A stretch of DNA of 64,000 bases from Leptothermofonsia sichuanensis E412 (GCF_019891175.1 NZ_CP072600.1:4278001-4342000); one strand, 5' to 3'. Positions 26,916 through 36,176 are shown, counted from the first letter of the stretch. Notes: generated from the letters alone by a model not told the origin. Numbers and translations: made by a program.

Positions 26916-27803
26916 CTAAGCCTGGGATCGCGGCGGCGGGAAGTAAATAATTGGATGCCAGCTTCGGTGCAGAAGTTCACGAGTGAAACTGGGGGCGGAC
27001 AACTCCTGGAACTTACCCAGGCTGCCAGATGTCACTGCGATCGCGCTGACATCTCCCATCTGCGCAGCCTCCAGAATTTCACAGATGGGGTCACCCTGGC
27101 GCACTTCCACCGGTTCCACACACAGATTGATTGACTCCAACTCCGCTTTAACACTCATCAATTCTTTAAGCGCAGGTTCAACCTGATAACCCTTAGGCAG
27201 TCCCCGCCGGGTCACATCCTCGACGACCCAACAGAGATGGCATTGCTGCAACGAGGTAGGCGGTCTTTCCGCCGCCCGCGACTTAATTTGCTGGATCAGA
27301 TATCTGGCAACGTCTGTTCCATCATAGGGAATCAGCAAGTTCCGAAACAAATGCCGACAGCGTAATTCAAGTTCTTCACGGGTATAGGTGGAAATCAACT
27401 GAGGACGAAGAACCATCAAAGGGAGTCCTGTGCGCTCACATACCCTCATAGCGGTGCTGCCAAACAGCCGTTCTGTGATGCGACTGCGAACAGGCATTCC
27501 CAGGATAATCAGATCTACCCTATGATTGGCAGCCGTCTGCAAGATCATATCGCTGGGGCGTCCCGACTCAATTTCCACTTTCACATCAACCCCAGCAGGC
27601 ACGTTCTCTAGTGCGACACTCAAACGTTCGCGGGCTTTGTCAACCGCAACCTGATCTATTTTGGGAATGGTACCGCTGTCCAAAGGAACCGCATGGAAAA
27701 AGACAATCTGATTAACACCAGTCTCTGCCAGAGAAGGGATAAAGTGTGCCAGACGATGCACACCATCTGAAAAATCAGTACAGAAAAGTAATCTCTTAAA
27801 CAT
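26916..27803 (-). CDS. Universal stress protein with two tandem UspA domains
   Basis: 295 residues from the ATG at 27801-27803, with GAGGTG 7 bases upstream. First UspA domain about residues 1-135: MFKRLLFCTDFSD at the start and LIILGMPVRSRITERLFGSTAMRV, the G-x2-G-x9-G(S/T)-like ATP-binding loop. Second domain about 155-285: NLLIPYDGTDVARYLI and ISAIAVTSGSLGKFQELSAPSFTRELL, in which the glycine loop is less canonical. Tandem Usp proteins usually act as cytosolic stress or dormancy factors that bind ATP. Monocistronic; nothing in the spacer identifies the regulator. Confidence 0.85.
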   Translation of the reverse strand: MFKRLLFCTDFSDGVHRLAHFIPSLAETGVNQIVFFHAVPLDSGTIPKIDQVAVDKARERLSVALENVPAGVDVKVEIESGRPSDMILQTAANHRVDLIILGMPVRSRITERLFGSTAMRVCERTGLPLMVLRPQLISTYTREELELRCRHLFRNLLIPYDGTDVARYLIQQIKSRAAERPPTSLQQCHLCWVVEDVTRRGLPKGYQVEPALKELMSVKAELESINLCVEPVEVRQGDPICEILEAAQMGDVSAIAVTSGSLGKFQELSAPSFTRELLHRSWHPIIYFPPPRSQA

Positions 27804-28074
27804 AAGCACACCTCGATTAATCACCTGATTATGAAAGTCAGCTACGGTAAATTAAGGCTTCTCAATAAAACCTGCCTTATTCGAGGTACTCATGGAAAAC
27901 TGAGCCGTGGAGCTTGAGCTTAAACAACGGAAAACAAAATACCCCGACCCTTTTTGACATGAGTGCAGCCACCCTTCTGAAGGAGTCAGAACGCAGAATC
28001 CAGAACTCCGGGATGGGCACCGGGTTTACGCCATATCCTACCAGGCTACAGCATAGTCTAATGAGGATGCGCTG

Positions 28075-28165
28075 TAGAAAACACACAACACTCCTCTGTG
28101 CCCTCTGTGTCTCTGCGGTAGACCTCCAGGTTCTTCAGTCTATTGAATCCACGAGCCTAAGTGGC
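28075..28165. repeat. Palindromic repeat E
   Basis: ACTCCTCTGTGCCCTCTGTG, TCTCTGCGGTAGACC, then TCTATTGAATCCACGAGCCT. It lies in the 27804-28489 spacer, where otherwise I see only a short direct repeat (AATGAATCCAC, 28170-28197) and A/T-rich sequence. Confidence 0.6.
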
Positions 28166-28489
28166 ACATCTTAATGAATCCACTTAATGAATCCACGTTA
28201 TTAATTAATCTCTGTTCGAAATTTTTCAGATTAAATAAATTTAAAGACTCAAATAAATAATATCAATAATTGAAAATCAACCTTTCATGAATGGTAGAGC
28301 GTGTCAAAACTATAGAAATAATCTTGAAACCCAGCAGAAAACAATAGAGAGAAAGCTATTTCTAGAAAACACCTTCAGCATAGGACGCAGAACATTTGCA
28401 GGAGTCGCACTGACGCCCCATCACCCCCAGCCTCTTCCCAACGATGGAACAAGACAAGAGATAGAGGTCGCCCTTGCGGCTGCTCCGTA

Positions 28490-28687
28490 TTACTGGAACT
28501 GGGGACCTGGCTCTAGACCCCACTCGTGCTTCAGGAAATGCTTGTACATGTTTTCGCGCATCACCATCTGCTCATACAGCTTGACCAGAAAGTCTTGAGC
28601 CTGTTCACGGCTCATCTTCTGAACCTGGGTTTCAAAAGAGCGAATACTGAATTGCTGCTCCAGGGTTAACTCAATCGGTGTATCCAT
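28490..28687 (-). CDS. nblA: Phycobilisome degradation protein NblA
   Basis: A 65-residue helix-loop-helix protein that directs phycobilisomes to Clp proteases during nutrient starvation. Recognisable sequence: ELTLEQQFSIRSFETQV, then MSREQAQDFLVKLYEQMVMRENMYK, ending HEWGLEPG. The start at 28685-28687 is preferred because a GGAG lies at proper distance and family members begin there; a longer reading from 28723 adds 12 unusual residues. Such genes are usually induced by nitrogen or sulfur loss via NtcA/NblR; I searched for GTA-N8-TAC upstream and found no clean NtcA site. It presence indicates phycobilisomes. Confidence 0.93.
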   Translation of the reverse strand: MDTPIELTLEQQFSIRSFETQVQKMSREQAQDFLVKLYEQMVMRENMYKHFLKHEWGLEPGPQFQ

Positions 28688-29333
28688 GATGTTTGACTCC
28701 AATATGAGAGAGTAGGCTGTCAATTCCCACCACTCCAGATCCCTGAAGCAGTGGTTTTGTTATAGCGACTGCCGGATTGCCTAATAGGGTTCCCCATTCA
28801 GGTTCTCCAAGCAACACTTGATATTACAGAATATAACAATTGTTTGACAAAATGCACACACCCCCGGTGGGTAGTTCTGTCAACTTACTCTGATAGCAGT
28901 CGCTGATTCTTTGATACTGACACGGGATTCTGGTGATCAAATCTCTCCTATGACAGGAGTTTGAGGGCGGTTCAGGCTTTTCCTTTTCTGTTCAGGGACA
29001 GAGATACTGCCCGGTTGAACCCCGGTATTAAATATTTAGTGAATCAGTGAATCATGTCGAAAACCTCCTGACTAATTAAAAGGTTTAGAAGAGTCTTGTC
29101 TGAGTTGCCCAGACTTTCAGTTACTCAGACAACAGTTTTTGCTGAACAAGGGAATTCTGCCGGGCAACAGGCGTCTTCAGAATACCCGATAAATTTTGTC
29201 GGGTATATTTGACCGGGCATTCAGCCCATGCTAGTATCGGTCACAATTGAGTATTTGACGGCACCGTTTGCTTCCATGCAGGAATGCCCCAGCCAGTTCT
29301 CGCCCACCAATTGCTTCCACAGAGACTTGACCC
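28688..29333. other. Divergent spacer nblA/thrC with hairpin
   Basis: 646 bp between divergently transcribed nblA and thrC. It holds both promoters. At 29182-29206 the arms ATACCCGA and TCGGGTAT enclose a 9-base A/T-rich loop, about 130 bp upstream of the thrC start, a possible transcript hairpin. No ORF of note. Confidence 0.5.
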
Positions 29334-30665
29334 ATGACTCAGGCAACCCAAACTCAGGCAACCCAAACCCAGGCAACCCAACAAAAATCCCAGTCAACAG
29401 CGACCTTTCGGGCGTTGAAATGTAAAGAATGCGGCGCAGAATATGAACCGAAGGCAATTCATGTCTGTGAGTTCTGCTTTGGTCCCCTTGAAGTGGCTTA
29501 CGATTACAGTGCCCTTCGGCGAATGGTCACCCGTGAAAGTATCCAGGCAGGACCCCATTCCATTTGGCGCTACCGCCCATTTTTGCCTGTAACAACCGAT
29601 CAGCCCATTGATGTTGGCACGGGTATGACTCCGCTGGTGCAGGCAAACCGGCTGGCCCGTCGTCTGGGGCTAAGCAAGCTTTACATTAAGAATGATGCAG
29701 TTAACATGCCGACCCTCAGTTTCAAGGATCGGGTGGTATCCGTTGCTCTCACCCGGGCGCGTGAGCTGGGCTTTTCAACGGTGTCCTGTGCCAGTACGGG
29801 TAATCTAGCGAACTCAACAGCAGCGATCGCTGCCCATGCGGGGTTGGACTGTTGTGTCTTTATCCCGGCGGATCTGGAAGCTGGCAAGGTCATGGGTACC
29901 TTGATTTATAGCCCCACTGTGATGGCTGTCCAGGGCAATTATGACCAGGTTAATCGTCTCTGTTCTGAAGTGGCAAATACCCACGGTTGGGGATTTGTCA
30001 ACATTAACCTGCGTCCTTATTACTCAGAAGGATCAAAAACCCTGGGCTACGAAGTGGCAGAACAACTGGGCTGGCAGTTGCCCGATCATATTGTGGCTCC
30101 CCTGGCATCTGGATCTCTGTTCACTAAAATCTATAAGGGGTTTCGTGAGTTTGTTGATATTGGGCTGGTGGAAGATAAGGCTGTCCGTTTTAGCGGTGCT
30201 CAGGCGGAAGGCTGTTCACCGATTGCCCAGGCATATCGGGAGGGACGGGATTTCATTTCTCCAGTGAAACCAAACACCATTGCCAAGTCGATCGCGATCG
30301 GCAATCCAGCCGATGGCGTGTATGCGGTTGACATTGCCCGTAAAACCAACGGCAGCATTGAATCAGTGACGGATGCTGAAATTATCGATGGGATCAAGCT
30401 GCTGGCTGAAACCGAAGGAATCTTTACTGAAACGGCTGGTGGAACGACCGTGGCTGTTCTCAAGAAGCTCGTAGAAGCCGGTAAGATTGATCCGGGTGAG
30501 ACTACGGTCATTTATATCACAGGCAATGGCTTGAAGACCCAGGAAGCCGTTCAAGGGTATATCGGGGAACCACTGACGATTGAGCCAAAGCTCGACAGCT
30601 TTGAGCGTGCGCTGGAGCGCTCTCGTACACTGGAACGTCTGGAATGGCAGCAGGTGATGGTTTAG
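29334..30665 (+). CDS. thrC: Threonine synthase
   Basis: PLP enzyme converting O-phosphohomoserine to threonine. The 443-residue protein has a short N-terminal zinc ribbon (CKECGAEY and CEFCFGP, residues 28-50), then the fold-type II core: MPTLSFKDRVV with the PLP Lys, CASTGNLANSTAAIAAHAGL, the Gly-rich loop APLASGSLFTKI and TETAGGTTVAVL. Ahead of the zinc ribbon, three 15-base direct repeats (29337-29381) encode TQATQ three times; this unstructured tail is likely expendable. The distal position in an apparent unit with a ThiS/MoaD-like gene, 150 bp downstream, is notable. Confidence 0.94.
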   Translation: MTQATQTQATQTQATQQKSQSTATFRALKCKECGAEYEPKAIHVCEFCFGPLEVAYDYSALRRMVTRESIQAGPHSIWRYRPFLPVTTDQPIDVGTGMTPLVQANRLARRLGLSKLYIKNDAVNMPTLSFKDRVVSVALTRARELGFSTVSCASTGNLANSTAAIAAHAGLDCCVFIPADLEAGKVMGTLIYSPTVMAVQGNYDQVNRLCSEVANTHGWGFVNINLRPYYSEGSKTLGYEVAEQLGWQLPDHIVAPLASGSLFTKIYKGFREFVDIGLVEDKAVRFSGAQAEGCSPIAQAYREGRDFISPVKPNTIAKSIAIGNPADGVYAVDIARKTNGSIESVTDAEIIDGIKLLAETEGIFTETAGGTTVAVLKKLVEAGKIDPGETTVIYITGNGLKTQEAVQGYIGEPLTIEPKLDSFERALERSRTLERLEWQQVMV

Positions 30666-30701
30666 ACGGTTTACCCTGGCTTCCCGTTCATCCTTTATTC
30701 T

Positions 30702-30778
30702 GGCGTTGCTGATTCCGGATATGAATTGAGCCGTGTATGAGTTGAAGACCTTCAATTCATAGGGCTATTCAGCACCAT
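30702..30778. mobile_element. 77-bp element D with exact 9-bp target duplication
   Basis: Runs from GGCGTTGCTGATTCCG to GGGCTATTCAGCACCAT. The flanks CTTTATTCT at 30693-30701 and 30779-30787 are identical. Its length equals the copy at 15029. It separates thrC from the sulfur-carrier gene. Confidence 0.85.
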
Positions 30779-30815
30779 CTTTATTCTTCATCCTTCATCT
30801 TTCATCCTTCAAACT

Positions 30816-31091
30816 ATGGCCGTCAAAGTTCTCATCCCAACTCCTCTGCAAAAACTAACCAACGATCAAGCAACGGTTGAATGTAACGGCAGTACAATCA
30901 CCGAGCTACTGGAATCCCTGGAGCAAAGTTGTCCCGGAATCAAAGCCCGTCTTTGTGATGAACAGGGGGAACTGCGGCGGTTCGTTAATTTCTATGTGAA
31001 TAGTGAAGATATCCGGTTTCTGGATGGTGCAAACACCCCTCTGAAGGATGGGGATGAAGTCAGTATTATTCCTGCGATCGCAGGCGGCTAG
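30816..31091 (+). CDS. Ubiquitin-like sulfur-carrier protein (ThiS/MoaD family)
   Basis: A 91-residue beta-grasp protein ending in PAIAGG; the terminal Gly-Gly is the site of adenylation and thiocarboxylate formation. Blocks: [52 protein letters not shown] and [16 protein letters not shown]. It resembles the CysO/MoaD-like type more than ThiS in length. Position after thrC suggests a role in sulfur transfer for methionine or cysteine synthesis rather than molybdopterin, but this is inference. An E1-like activating gene (moeB/thiF) is not in the window. Confidence 0.87.
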   Translation: MAVKVLIPTPLQKLTNDQATVECNGSTITELLESLEQSCPGIKARLCDEQGELRRFVNFYVNSEDIRFLDGANTPLKDGDEVSIIPAIAGG

Positions 31092-31110
31092 AGCATCGGT
31101 TCAGAATTCC

Positions 31111-31179
31111 AAGAAATCGGATTTCTGGTGAGAAATTTAACAAAATCTGGGTAGCCAGTAGAAGAAATCCGATTTCTGT
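31111..31179. repeat. Palindromic repeat F
   Basis: AAGAAATCGGATTTCTGG and AGAAATCCGATTTCTG are inverted relative to each other around about 35 bases. It lies between the convergent 3' ends of the sulfur-carrier gene and the Rieske oxygenase gene and could act as a bidirectional terminator. Related copies: 51072 and 53694. Confidence 0.6.
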
Positions 31180-31188
31180 ACCGGCGTT

Positions 31189-32190
31189 CTAGTAGTTGCC
31201 CTCCTGGGACTTTAATAGGGCAGCCAGTTTATGGCGCATCACAATCCCTGGTTTATCCGATGCCATGTGCTGCTCTTGACTGGCGCGGAGGGGAACATCG
31301 TAGTCAGTTCCCTCCAAGATAGTCCGGTCCTCTAAGGTTACAGTGCGGTCAAAGGTAACAACACTGTCTGCGCTCACTTCTGCTTCGGTATCGTTCCGCA
31401 AACAGAACTGGACGATCTGGGACGAGGAGTCGTTAATGGGAGTGGCCGCCGTAAAGATCAGGTGAATCAGACCATTCGGGTAGGTGATTTTGAGGGTGCG
31501 CACAAAGGGCATGTACCAGGTTCCTTCACTAATGCGCACAGTTCTGGTATCCGCCATTTGTAGATTTTGTTGTTGCAAGTCTGAGTTGAAGACCGGCAGG
31601 ATATAGGTCATGCGTAGCCCAAACTCGGTTTCCTGAAAGGAATCTGGAGTCGGGGGGACAGGTTCCTGTTCAACTCCAAAAGTATTGGCATGAACAAAGT
31701 GTGGATGGGCATTGTCAAAGGAGTTTTCCATCAGCCTCAGTCCGGCGCAGTGCCACACTTCATAAAACTCCGGAATTTGACGAAACCCAGGATCATGGGC
31801 TTCCGGGATTTCGGGAATGGGAAGCAATGGCTCATCTAAACAGACCCAGGCATAGCCATAGCGTGCTTCACATCGATAGGCATCCACCTGGTAGGTGCGG
31901 GGAATCAGATCATGGGTAAGTTGGGGCACCTTAACACAATTCCCCAGGCGATTAAAGGACCAGCCGTGATAAGGGCAGCGAATACAGCCATCTATCACTT
32001 TGCCCTGAGACAACCGGGCAGACCGGTGACAGCAGCGATCGCGCACAGCCGCAGGGTTGCCCTCTCCATCCAGCCAGAGCGCCAGTTTCTGACCTAACAA
32101 CTCAAAGGATTGGGGACCCGATTGAAGGGCTGACATTGGCATCACAGGATACCAGAAGCGTTGGAAAACGGGCTGTTGAGTGACCAGCAT
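31189..32190 (-). CDS. Rieske-type ring-hydroxylating oxygenase, PaO-like
   Basis: A 333-residue non-heme iron oxygenase. Rieske [2Fe-2S] ligands: C53-x-H55 in RCCHRSARLSQG and C72-x2-H75 in RCPYHGWSFN. Mononuclear iron site: MENSFDNAHPHFVHANTF (residues about 155-172), containing the usual D/N-x2-H-x4-H pattern. The size and the WYPV start (RFWYPVMPMS) resemble the cyanobacterial/plant PaO-CAO-Tic55 group and related sterol or choline-type enzymes. No transmembrane anchor at the C-terminus is evident, unlike plant PaO. Substrate unknown. It lies about 150 bp downstream of the saccharopine-dehydrogenase-like gene on the same strand, so they may act in sequence. Confidence 0.85.
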   Translation of the reverse strand: MLVTQQPVFQRFWYPVMPMSALQSGPQSFELLGQKLALWLDGEGNPAAVRDRCCHRSARLSQGKVIDGCIRCPYHGWSFNRLGNCVKVPQLTHDLIPRTYQVDAYRCEARYGYAWVCLDEPLLPIPEIPEAHDPGFRQIPEFYEVWHCAGLRLMENSFDNAHPHFVHANTFGVEQEPVPPTPDSFQETEFGLRMTYILPVFNSDLQQQNLQMADTRTVRISEGTWYMPFVRTLKITYPNGLIHLIFTAATPINDSSSQIVQFCLRNDTEAEVSADSVVTFDRTVTLEDRTILEGTDYDVPLRASQEQHMASDKPGIVMRHKLAALLKSQEGNY

Positions 32191-32340
32191 AGAGGAATAT
32201 ACAGCAATTTTCGGTTGAGTGAAGTATATCTCAAGCAGGCAGAAGCAGAATCTTTCAGAGGTTGTTTGAAAACGGAAGGACGGTTAAAACCGTCTTCACA
32301 AATCCAACGTTTTAGGGGTTTGTCCTGTCCCCTGACCTGG

Positions 32341-33450
32341 CTATACCTGTAGCCAGCATTGGTGAATGGAGACGCCACGAATCTGTAAGGCTTGTTCAAA
32401 CAGACTGGTTGGGTAGGCTTGCTCGACCGTCCAGACCCCCGGCTGATTTAATTCACCGGAGAGGATGTACTGGGCAATACAGCCTGTACCCATTCCGGTT
32501 GCGGTTGCAGCATCGGGATGGGTAAATGTGGCGCAATAGTGGGCAAGCTTCCCTGCTTTCTGGCCTTTAACTTCAACTCTCAAAGCAACGCCTGTGCCAC
32601 TGAAGCGATCGCTGATCCGGGTCATAACCCGGCTGACCTGGGATAGAACCTGAATTACCCCCGGCTGGCGAATGATGGCAGTTGGGAACGAGTTTGCCAC
32701 CATCCAGGTGAGGTGATTATAGAGGTCTGGCAGGGTGCCGAATTTCAGGGTCACCGTTTGAACGGGGAAAGTTTCTGCCAGAGTAAATGACTCTGGCATA
32801 TCAAACCAGTAAACCCCCACTCGACCAAAGGGGTGTGGAAATTCAACCAGTTCTCGCCCTGTATAGGGTTTAACCTCCTGCCATTGCCCCTCAAGCCAGA
32901 CTTTAAATGGATGCTGAATGGTCAGGAATGTAGTCTGCATGACGGCGTCTCCTGCTCCCCCTGATCCGGCCACCCCATAGCGCAGGTGAATTGCCTCGGG
33001 CACGTCCAACTGTTCCACACCCTGACGCGCCATGCTATTGGAGATTCCAGGGAAGACGCCGGTATTGACAATGGCTGTCACCCCGGCGGCCTGGGCAGCG
33101 TTCTGGTAGCCCAGAGCGGTGCGGGTGAAATTGCGATCGTCGCTGACATCCAGATAATGAACGCCCTGTTCAATACAGGTTTTGAGCACAAAATCATCTC
33201 GATAGCGGAAGGGTCCAGCACAGTGGATGACTAAATGGCTGGCTGCGATCGCCCTTTCTACTCCGGCTTGATCGGCTAAATCCAACACAGTAAACTGCAC
33301 CCGCTCCGTTGGGTAGCCCTTTAAGTCCCTGGCGGCTTGAGCCGTTCTGCCCGTGATGGTGATCTGAGCTGGCGTGTGAGTGATGAGGTCTGAAACCACG
33401 CCTCGACCAATGTGTCCCCGTCCCCCCAGAACCAGTACCTGATTCATCAT
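32341..33450 (-). CDS. Saccharopine dehydrogenase NADP-binding domain family protein
   Basis: A 369-residue oxidoreductase-like protein. The Rossmann nucleotide-binding loop is VLVLGGRGHIGRGVVSDL (residues 5-22), followed by ITITGRTAQAARDL, LVIHCAGPFRYRDDFVLKTC, and YLDVSDDRNFTRTAL, typical of the saccharopine-dehydrogenase/homospermidine-like superfamily. True lysine-pathway function is unlikely, since the family contains many uncharacterised reductases including those acting on lipids or quinones. Transcribed toward the Rieske gene, which could provide or use its product. Confidence 0.82.
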   Translation of the reverse strand: MMNQVLVLGGRGHIGRGVVSDLITHTPAQITITGRTAQAARDLKGYPTERVQFTVLDLADQAGVERAIAASHLVIHCAGPFRYRDDFVLKTCIEQGVHYLDVSDDRNFTRTALGYQNAAQAAGVTAIVNTGVFPGISNSMARQGVEQLDVPEAIHLRYGVAGSGGAGDAVMQTTFLTIQHPFKVWLEGQWQEVKPYTGRELVEFPHPFGRVGVYWFDMPESFTLAETFPVQTVTLKFGTLPDLYNHLTWMVANSFPTAIIRQPGVIQVLSQVSRVMTRISDRFSGTGVALRVEVKGQKAGKLAHYCATFTHPDAATATGMGTGCIAQYILSGELNQPGVWTVEQAYPTSLFEQALQIRGVSIHQCWLQV

Positions 33451-33856
33451 CGTTCTATAGTGAAATCTTTGACTCAGAGGAATCGTTCATCTTACCATTT
33501 GCCCACAAGCGATGGGTCGATCGCCCCCGGTGATAACCCCAAATCCTGGGAATCCACAAAGCTTCAGTGATGCGTCTCACACTTCTGGCTGGATGGGTGA
33601 TCTACCCTATATAGTGGTGATATGTTGCTAAGTGTTACGACATCCGACGCCCACAGGGTCGTTTTGTGCTCTTCACACATTAGCGGCTGCCAGTCTGTGG
33701 TGGAAGTCAAAAGACTTCTACGGTCATGGACTGGCATCATTTCACCGGAAACCCTGTATTGCACTTCTAGTCAAGACCTGACCCGTTTTACAGAAATCGG
33801 TAGAAACCCCGAAGCCTTATGGACCGTCAAGGGGAATTCTGGACTCAAGACCAGCA
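33451..33856. other. 406-bp divergent spacer, nothing recognised
   Basis: Lies between the saccharopine-dehydrogenase-like gene (minus) and the DUF1997 gene (plus), so it should contain both promoters. I see no RNA motif or repeat family. It contains the stretch ACACTTAGCAACATA (minus strand) without obvious structure. Confidence 0.45.
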
Positions 33857-34624
33857 ATGATCGCCGGAATGCTGACTATGCAGTTTCACTCGACTGAACC
33901 TTCTTTAACTGAGATTCCTGATGGGTTGCTTCATACAGCATCCGTCATCCCGAATCCAAACGCTCCGATGGTAGAGGAATCGAACCATACGGATATTGAA
34001 CCGACCAAATTCTACAGTCAGTACATCGACAGCATGGACATGTATGCCGATGCAGAAACCGTCGCCGCCTATTTTGACGATCACCATGCCTGGTTTCGCC
34101 GCTGTGCCAGACCCATGCAGGCAGAGCCGATTGGGCAGACGGGTTATGCGCTGACCATTGGGCGGTTTGGCTCCTACGGCTTTATCATAGAGCCAAAAAT
34201 CGGATTAGACCTGCTGCCCCAGGATCACGGCGTATACCGGATTGAAACCATCCCGGTACCCGAATATACCCCGGTGGGCTATGACGTAGACTTCCGGGCG
34301 GCGATGGAACTGGTTGAAATCAATAGCGATGAGGCTACCGGACCATTGGAACAAAATGGTCGGTCAATGGACAAAATCACTCGAGTGCAGTGGCATCTTG
34401 ATCTGACTGTGTATATTCAGTTCCCACGGTTTATTCTGCGAGCATTACCCCACTCCCTGATTCAAAATACGGGCGATCGCGTCCTCAACCAGATTGTGCG
34501 ACAGGTTTCCCACCGTCTGAACCGCAAAGTTTTGGAAGATTTTCATACCTCCCACGGAGTTCCTGTGCCTAAACGCTCAAAGCGCTGGTTCAACCGAAAG
34601 GCTGGGAGCGAGATAGAAACGTAA
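33857..34624 (+). CDS. DUF1997 family protein
   Basis: A 255-residue soluble protein typical of photosynthetic organisms. After an N-terminal variable part (about 50 residues), the conserved region begins FYSQYIDSMDMYADAETVAAYF and continues with WFRRCARPMQAEPIGQTGYALTIGRFGSYGF and IQFPRFILRALPHSLIQNTGDRVL. No catalytic motif is apparent. The fold may resemble START/SRPBCC-type lipid-binding proteins, but this is not certain. Start at the first ATG; a second at codon 5 and a third at codon 8 are alternatives. Confidence 0.82.
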   Translation: MIAGMLTMQFHSTEPSLTEIPDGLLHTASVIPNPNAPMVEESNHTDIEPTKFYSQYIDSMDMYADAETVAAYFDDHHAWFRRCARPMQAEPIGQTGYALTIGRFGSYGFIIEPKIGLDLLPQDHGVYRIETIPVPEYTPVGYDVDFRAAMELVEINSDEATGPLEQNGRSMDKITRVQWHLDLTVYIQFPRFILRALPHSLIQNTGDRVLNQIVRQVSHRLNRKVLEDFHTSHGVPVPKRSKRWFNRKAGSEIET

Positions 34625-34658
34625 GGTGAAATTGGGTGGTAGGTCTGCCAGAAGCTCC

Positions 34659-36176
34659 TCACTCATCTCTTCGGTGATCATCGTCTGCAATGATCATCTG
34701 GGGATTGGTTGTGAAAGCGGACCATTTTCTGATTAACGAAATCACGAAAAATAGTGTGGGGATGAATGCGATCGCCCAACCCATCGCCAGTGCCCAGGCT
34801 GGATACCCTTCATAAGGGGTTCTGGTATCCACTGAAAACTGGGTTGCCAGTAACGCAAACAACACTGCTGGCGTCACAAACTTAATGGAGAAATTCCACC
34901 ATTTTCCAACTGGGCGATCGCTGACTTCATTAATGTAGCGGCGCATTCGTTCAGCCCCATAGAGCCAGCCCACCAGAATCGCCTGGGAAATGCCTACAAT
35001 CATTGAGTTATAGCTGGTGACAAAGTGATCCGCAATGTCCAGGAAATACAGTCCGGCACGGGTGGTGTAAAGAATTCCACCAATCAGCCCCGCCACACAG
35101 ACCCAGAATGAAACCTTCATCGTCTGGGAATGACCGACTTTATCCAGAAAAGCCGCATTCACCGTTTCAACCAGGGAAAAAGCGCTGTCAATTCCCAGGG
35201 AAAGCAGCATTAAAAAAAACAACGCACTGAATAATCCAGGTAATGGCATTAAACTGAGCGCTTCCGGGAACACGACAAAAGCAAGGCCAGGACCAGAAGC
35301 GGCCAACTCTGTCAGCGGAGTTTGCGTTTGGGACGCCATGTAACCCAGGACTGCAAACACCACAAATCCGGCAAAGAGGCTGATCGAGACATCCAGCCAG
35401 GCGGTTGTCCAGGCACTTTGGGAGACATCATCCTGGTCAGACTTGTAACTGCCATAGGCGATCATCGTGCCAAATGCCAGAGAAAATGAGTAAAAAATTT
35501 GGGCAAAGGCCGAGTTCCAGACCGTTGGGTCCAGCAAGGCACTCCAGACCGGATTGAGATAGAGGATCCAGCCATCCAGAAAGCCCGGTAGCGTCATTGC
35601 CCGCACCAGCAGTACTGCCAGCAAAATTACTGGCAGCGGCACACTCAGGACAATTACTTTTTCAACACTTCTGGTTCCCTTCCAGACACAGAAGTAGATC
35701 GCAATCCAAACAGCAATCAACGCCGCCAGGACTGAGCCGTTAATACCTCCCAGATGGGCAACGCTATCGCTTACCTGCAAGACATTCTGGAAAAAGTGTT
35801 CCCTGGCTCCTCCGACCAACCCTGTGCCAGAAAGGGAATTGAGAAAGTACATCAGACACCATGCCATCACCACGGCATAGTACGAAACCACCACAAAGGC
35901 AGAGAGGGAAGTCAAAATACCCAGTCCGCTGAACGCAGGATGAAGTTTCCGGTAAGACCCGATCGCACTCTGCTGCATCTTTTGTCCGACAGCAATTTCC
36001 AGCATTAACAGGGGGACGCCTACCAGAAACAGCGCAATCAGGTAGGGGATCAGAAACGCACCTCCGCCATATCTGCCAGCCAGGTAGGGAAAGCGCCACA
36101 CATTGCCCAATCCAACCGCCGATCCAACCGCTGCCATCACAAACGTTGCCCGCGAAGCCCAACGCTGACGAGACAT
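34659..36176 (-). CDS. Sodium-dependent transporter, NSS/SLC6 (SNF) family
   Basis: A 505-residue integral membrane protein with about 12 helices. TM1 has the family motif FVMAAVGSAVGLGNVWRFPYLAGRYGGGAF, whose unwound centre forms the sodium and substrate site; FYSFSLAFGTMIAYGSYK is the TM6 signature, and GIDSAFSLVETVNAAFLD that of TM8. The ATG at 36174-36176 has GGGAGG 8-9 bases upstream and removes 16 residues from the longest reading. Substrate is likely an amino acid or related zwitterion; tail and TM count fit the LeuT/MhsT group. Monocistronic. Confidence 0.92.
   Translation of the reverse strand: MSRQRWASRATFVMAAVGSAVGLGNVWRFPYLAGRYGGGAFLIPYLIALFLVGVPLLMLEIAVGQKMQQSAIGSYRKLHPAFSGLGILTSLSAFVVVSYYAVVMAWCLMYFLNSLSGTGLVGGAREHFFQNVLQVSDSVAHLGGINGSVLAALIAVWIAIYFCVWKGTRSVEKVIVLSVPLPVILLAVLLVRAMTLPGFLDGWILYLNPVWSALLDPTVWNSAFAQIFYSFSLAFGTMIAYGSYKSDQDDVSQSAWTTAWLDVSISLFAGFVVFAVLGYMASQTQTPLTELAASGPGLAFVVFPEALSLMPLPGLFSALFFLMLLSLGIDSAFSLVETVNAAFLDKVGHSQTMKVSFWVCVAGLIGGILYTTRAGLYFLDIADHFVTSYNSMIVGISQAILVGWLYGAERMRRYINEVSDRPVGKWWNFSIKFVTPAVLFALLATQFSVDTRTPYEGYPAWALAMGWAIAFIPTLFFVISLIRKWSAFTTNPQMIIADDDHRRDE

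Noticed and set aside
28688-29000. NtcA site upstream of nblA
   Set aside because: GTA and TAC occur near 28875 but with 12 rather than 8 bases between, so no canonical site can be claimed.
33564-33764. 66-codon reading in the DUF1997 upstream spacer
   Set aside because: No ribosome-binding site and no domain; composition like non-coding sequence.
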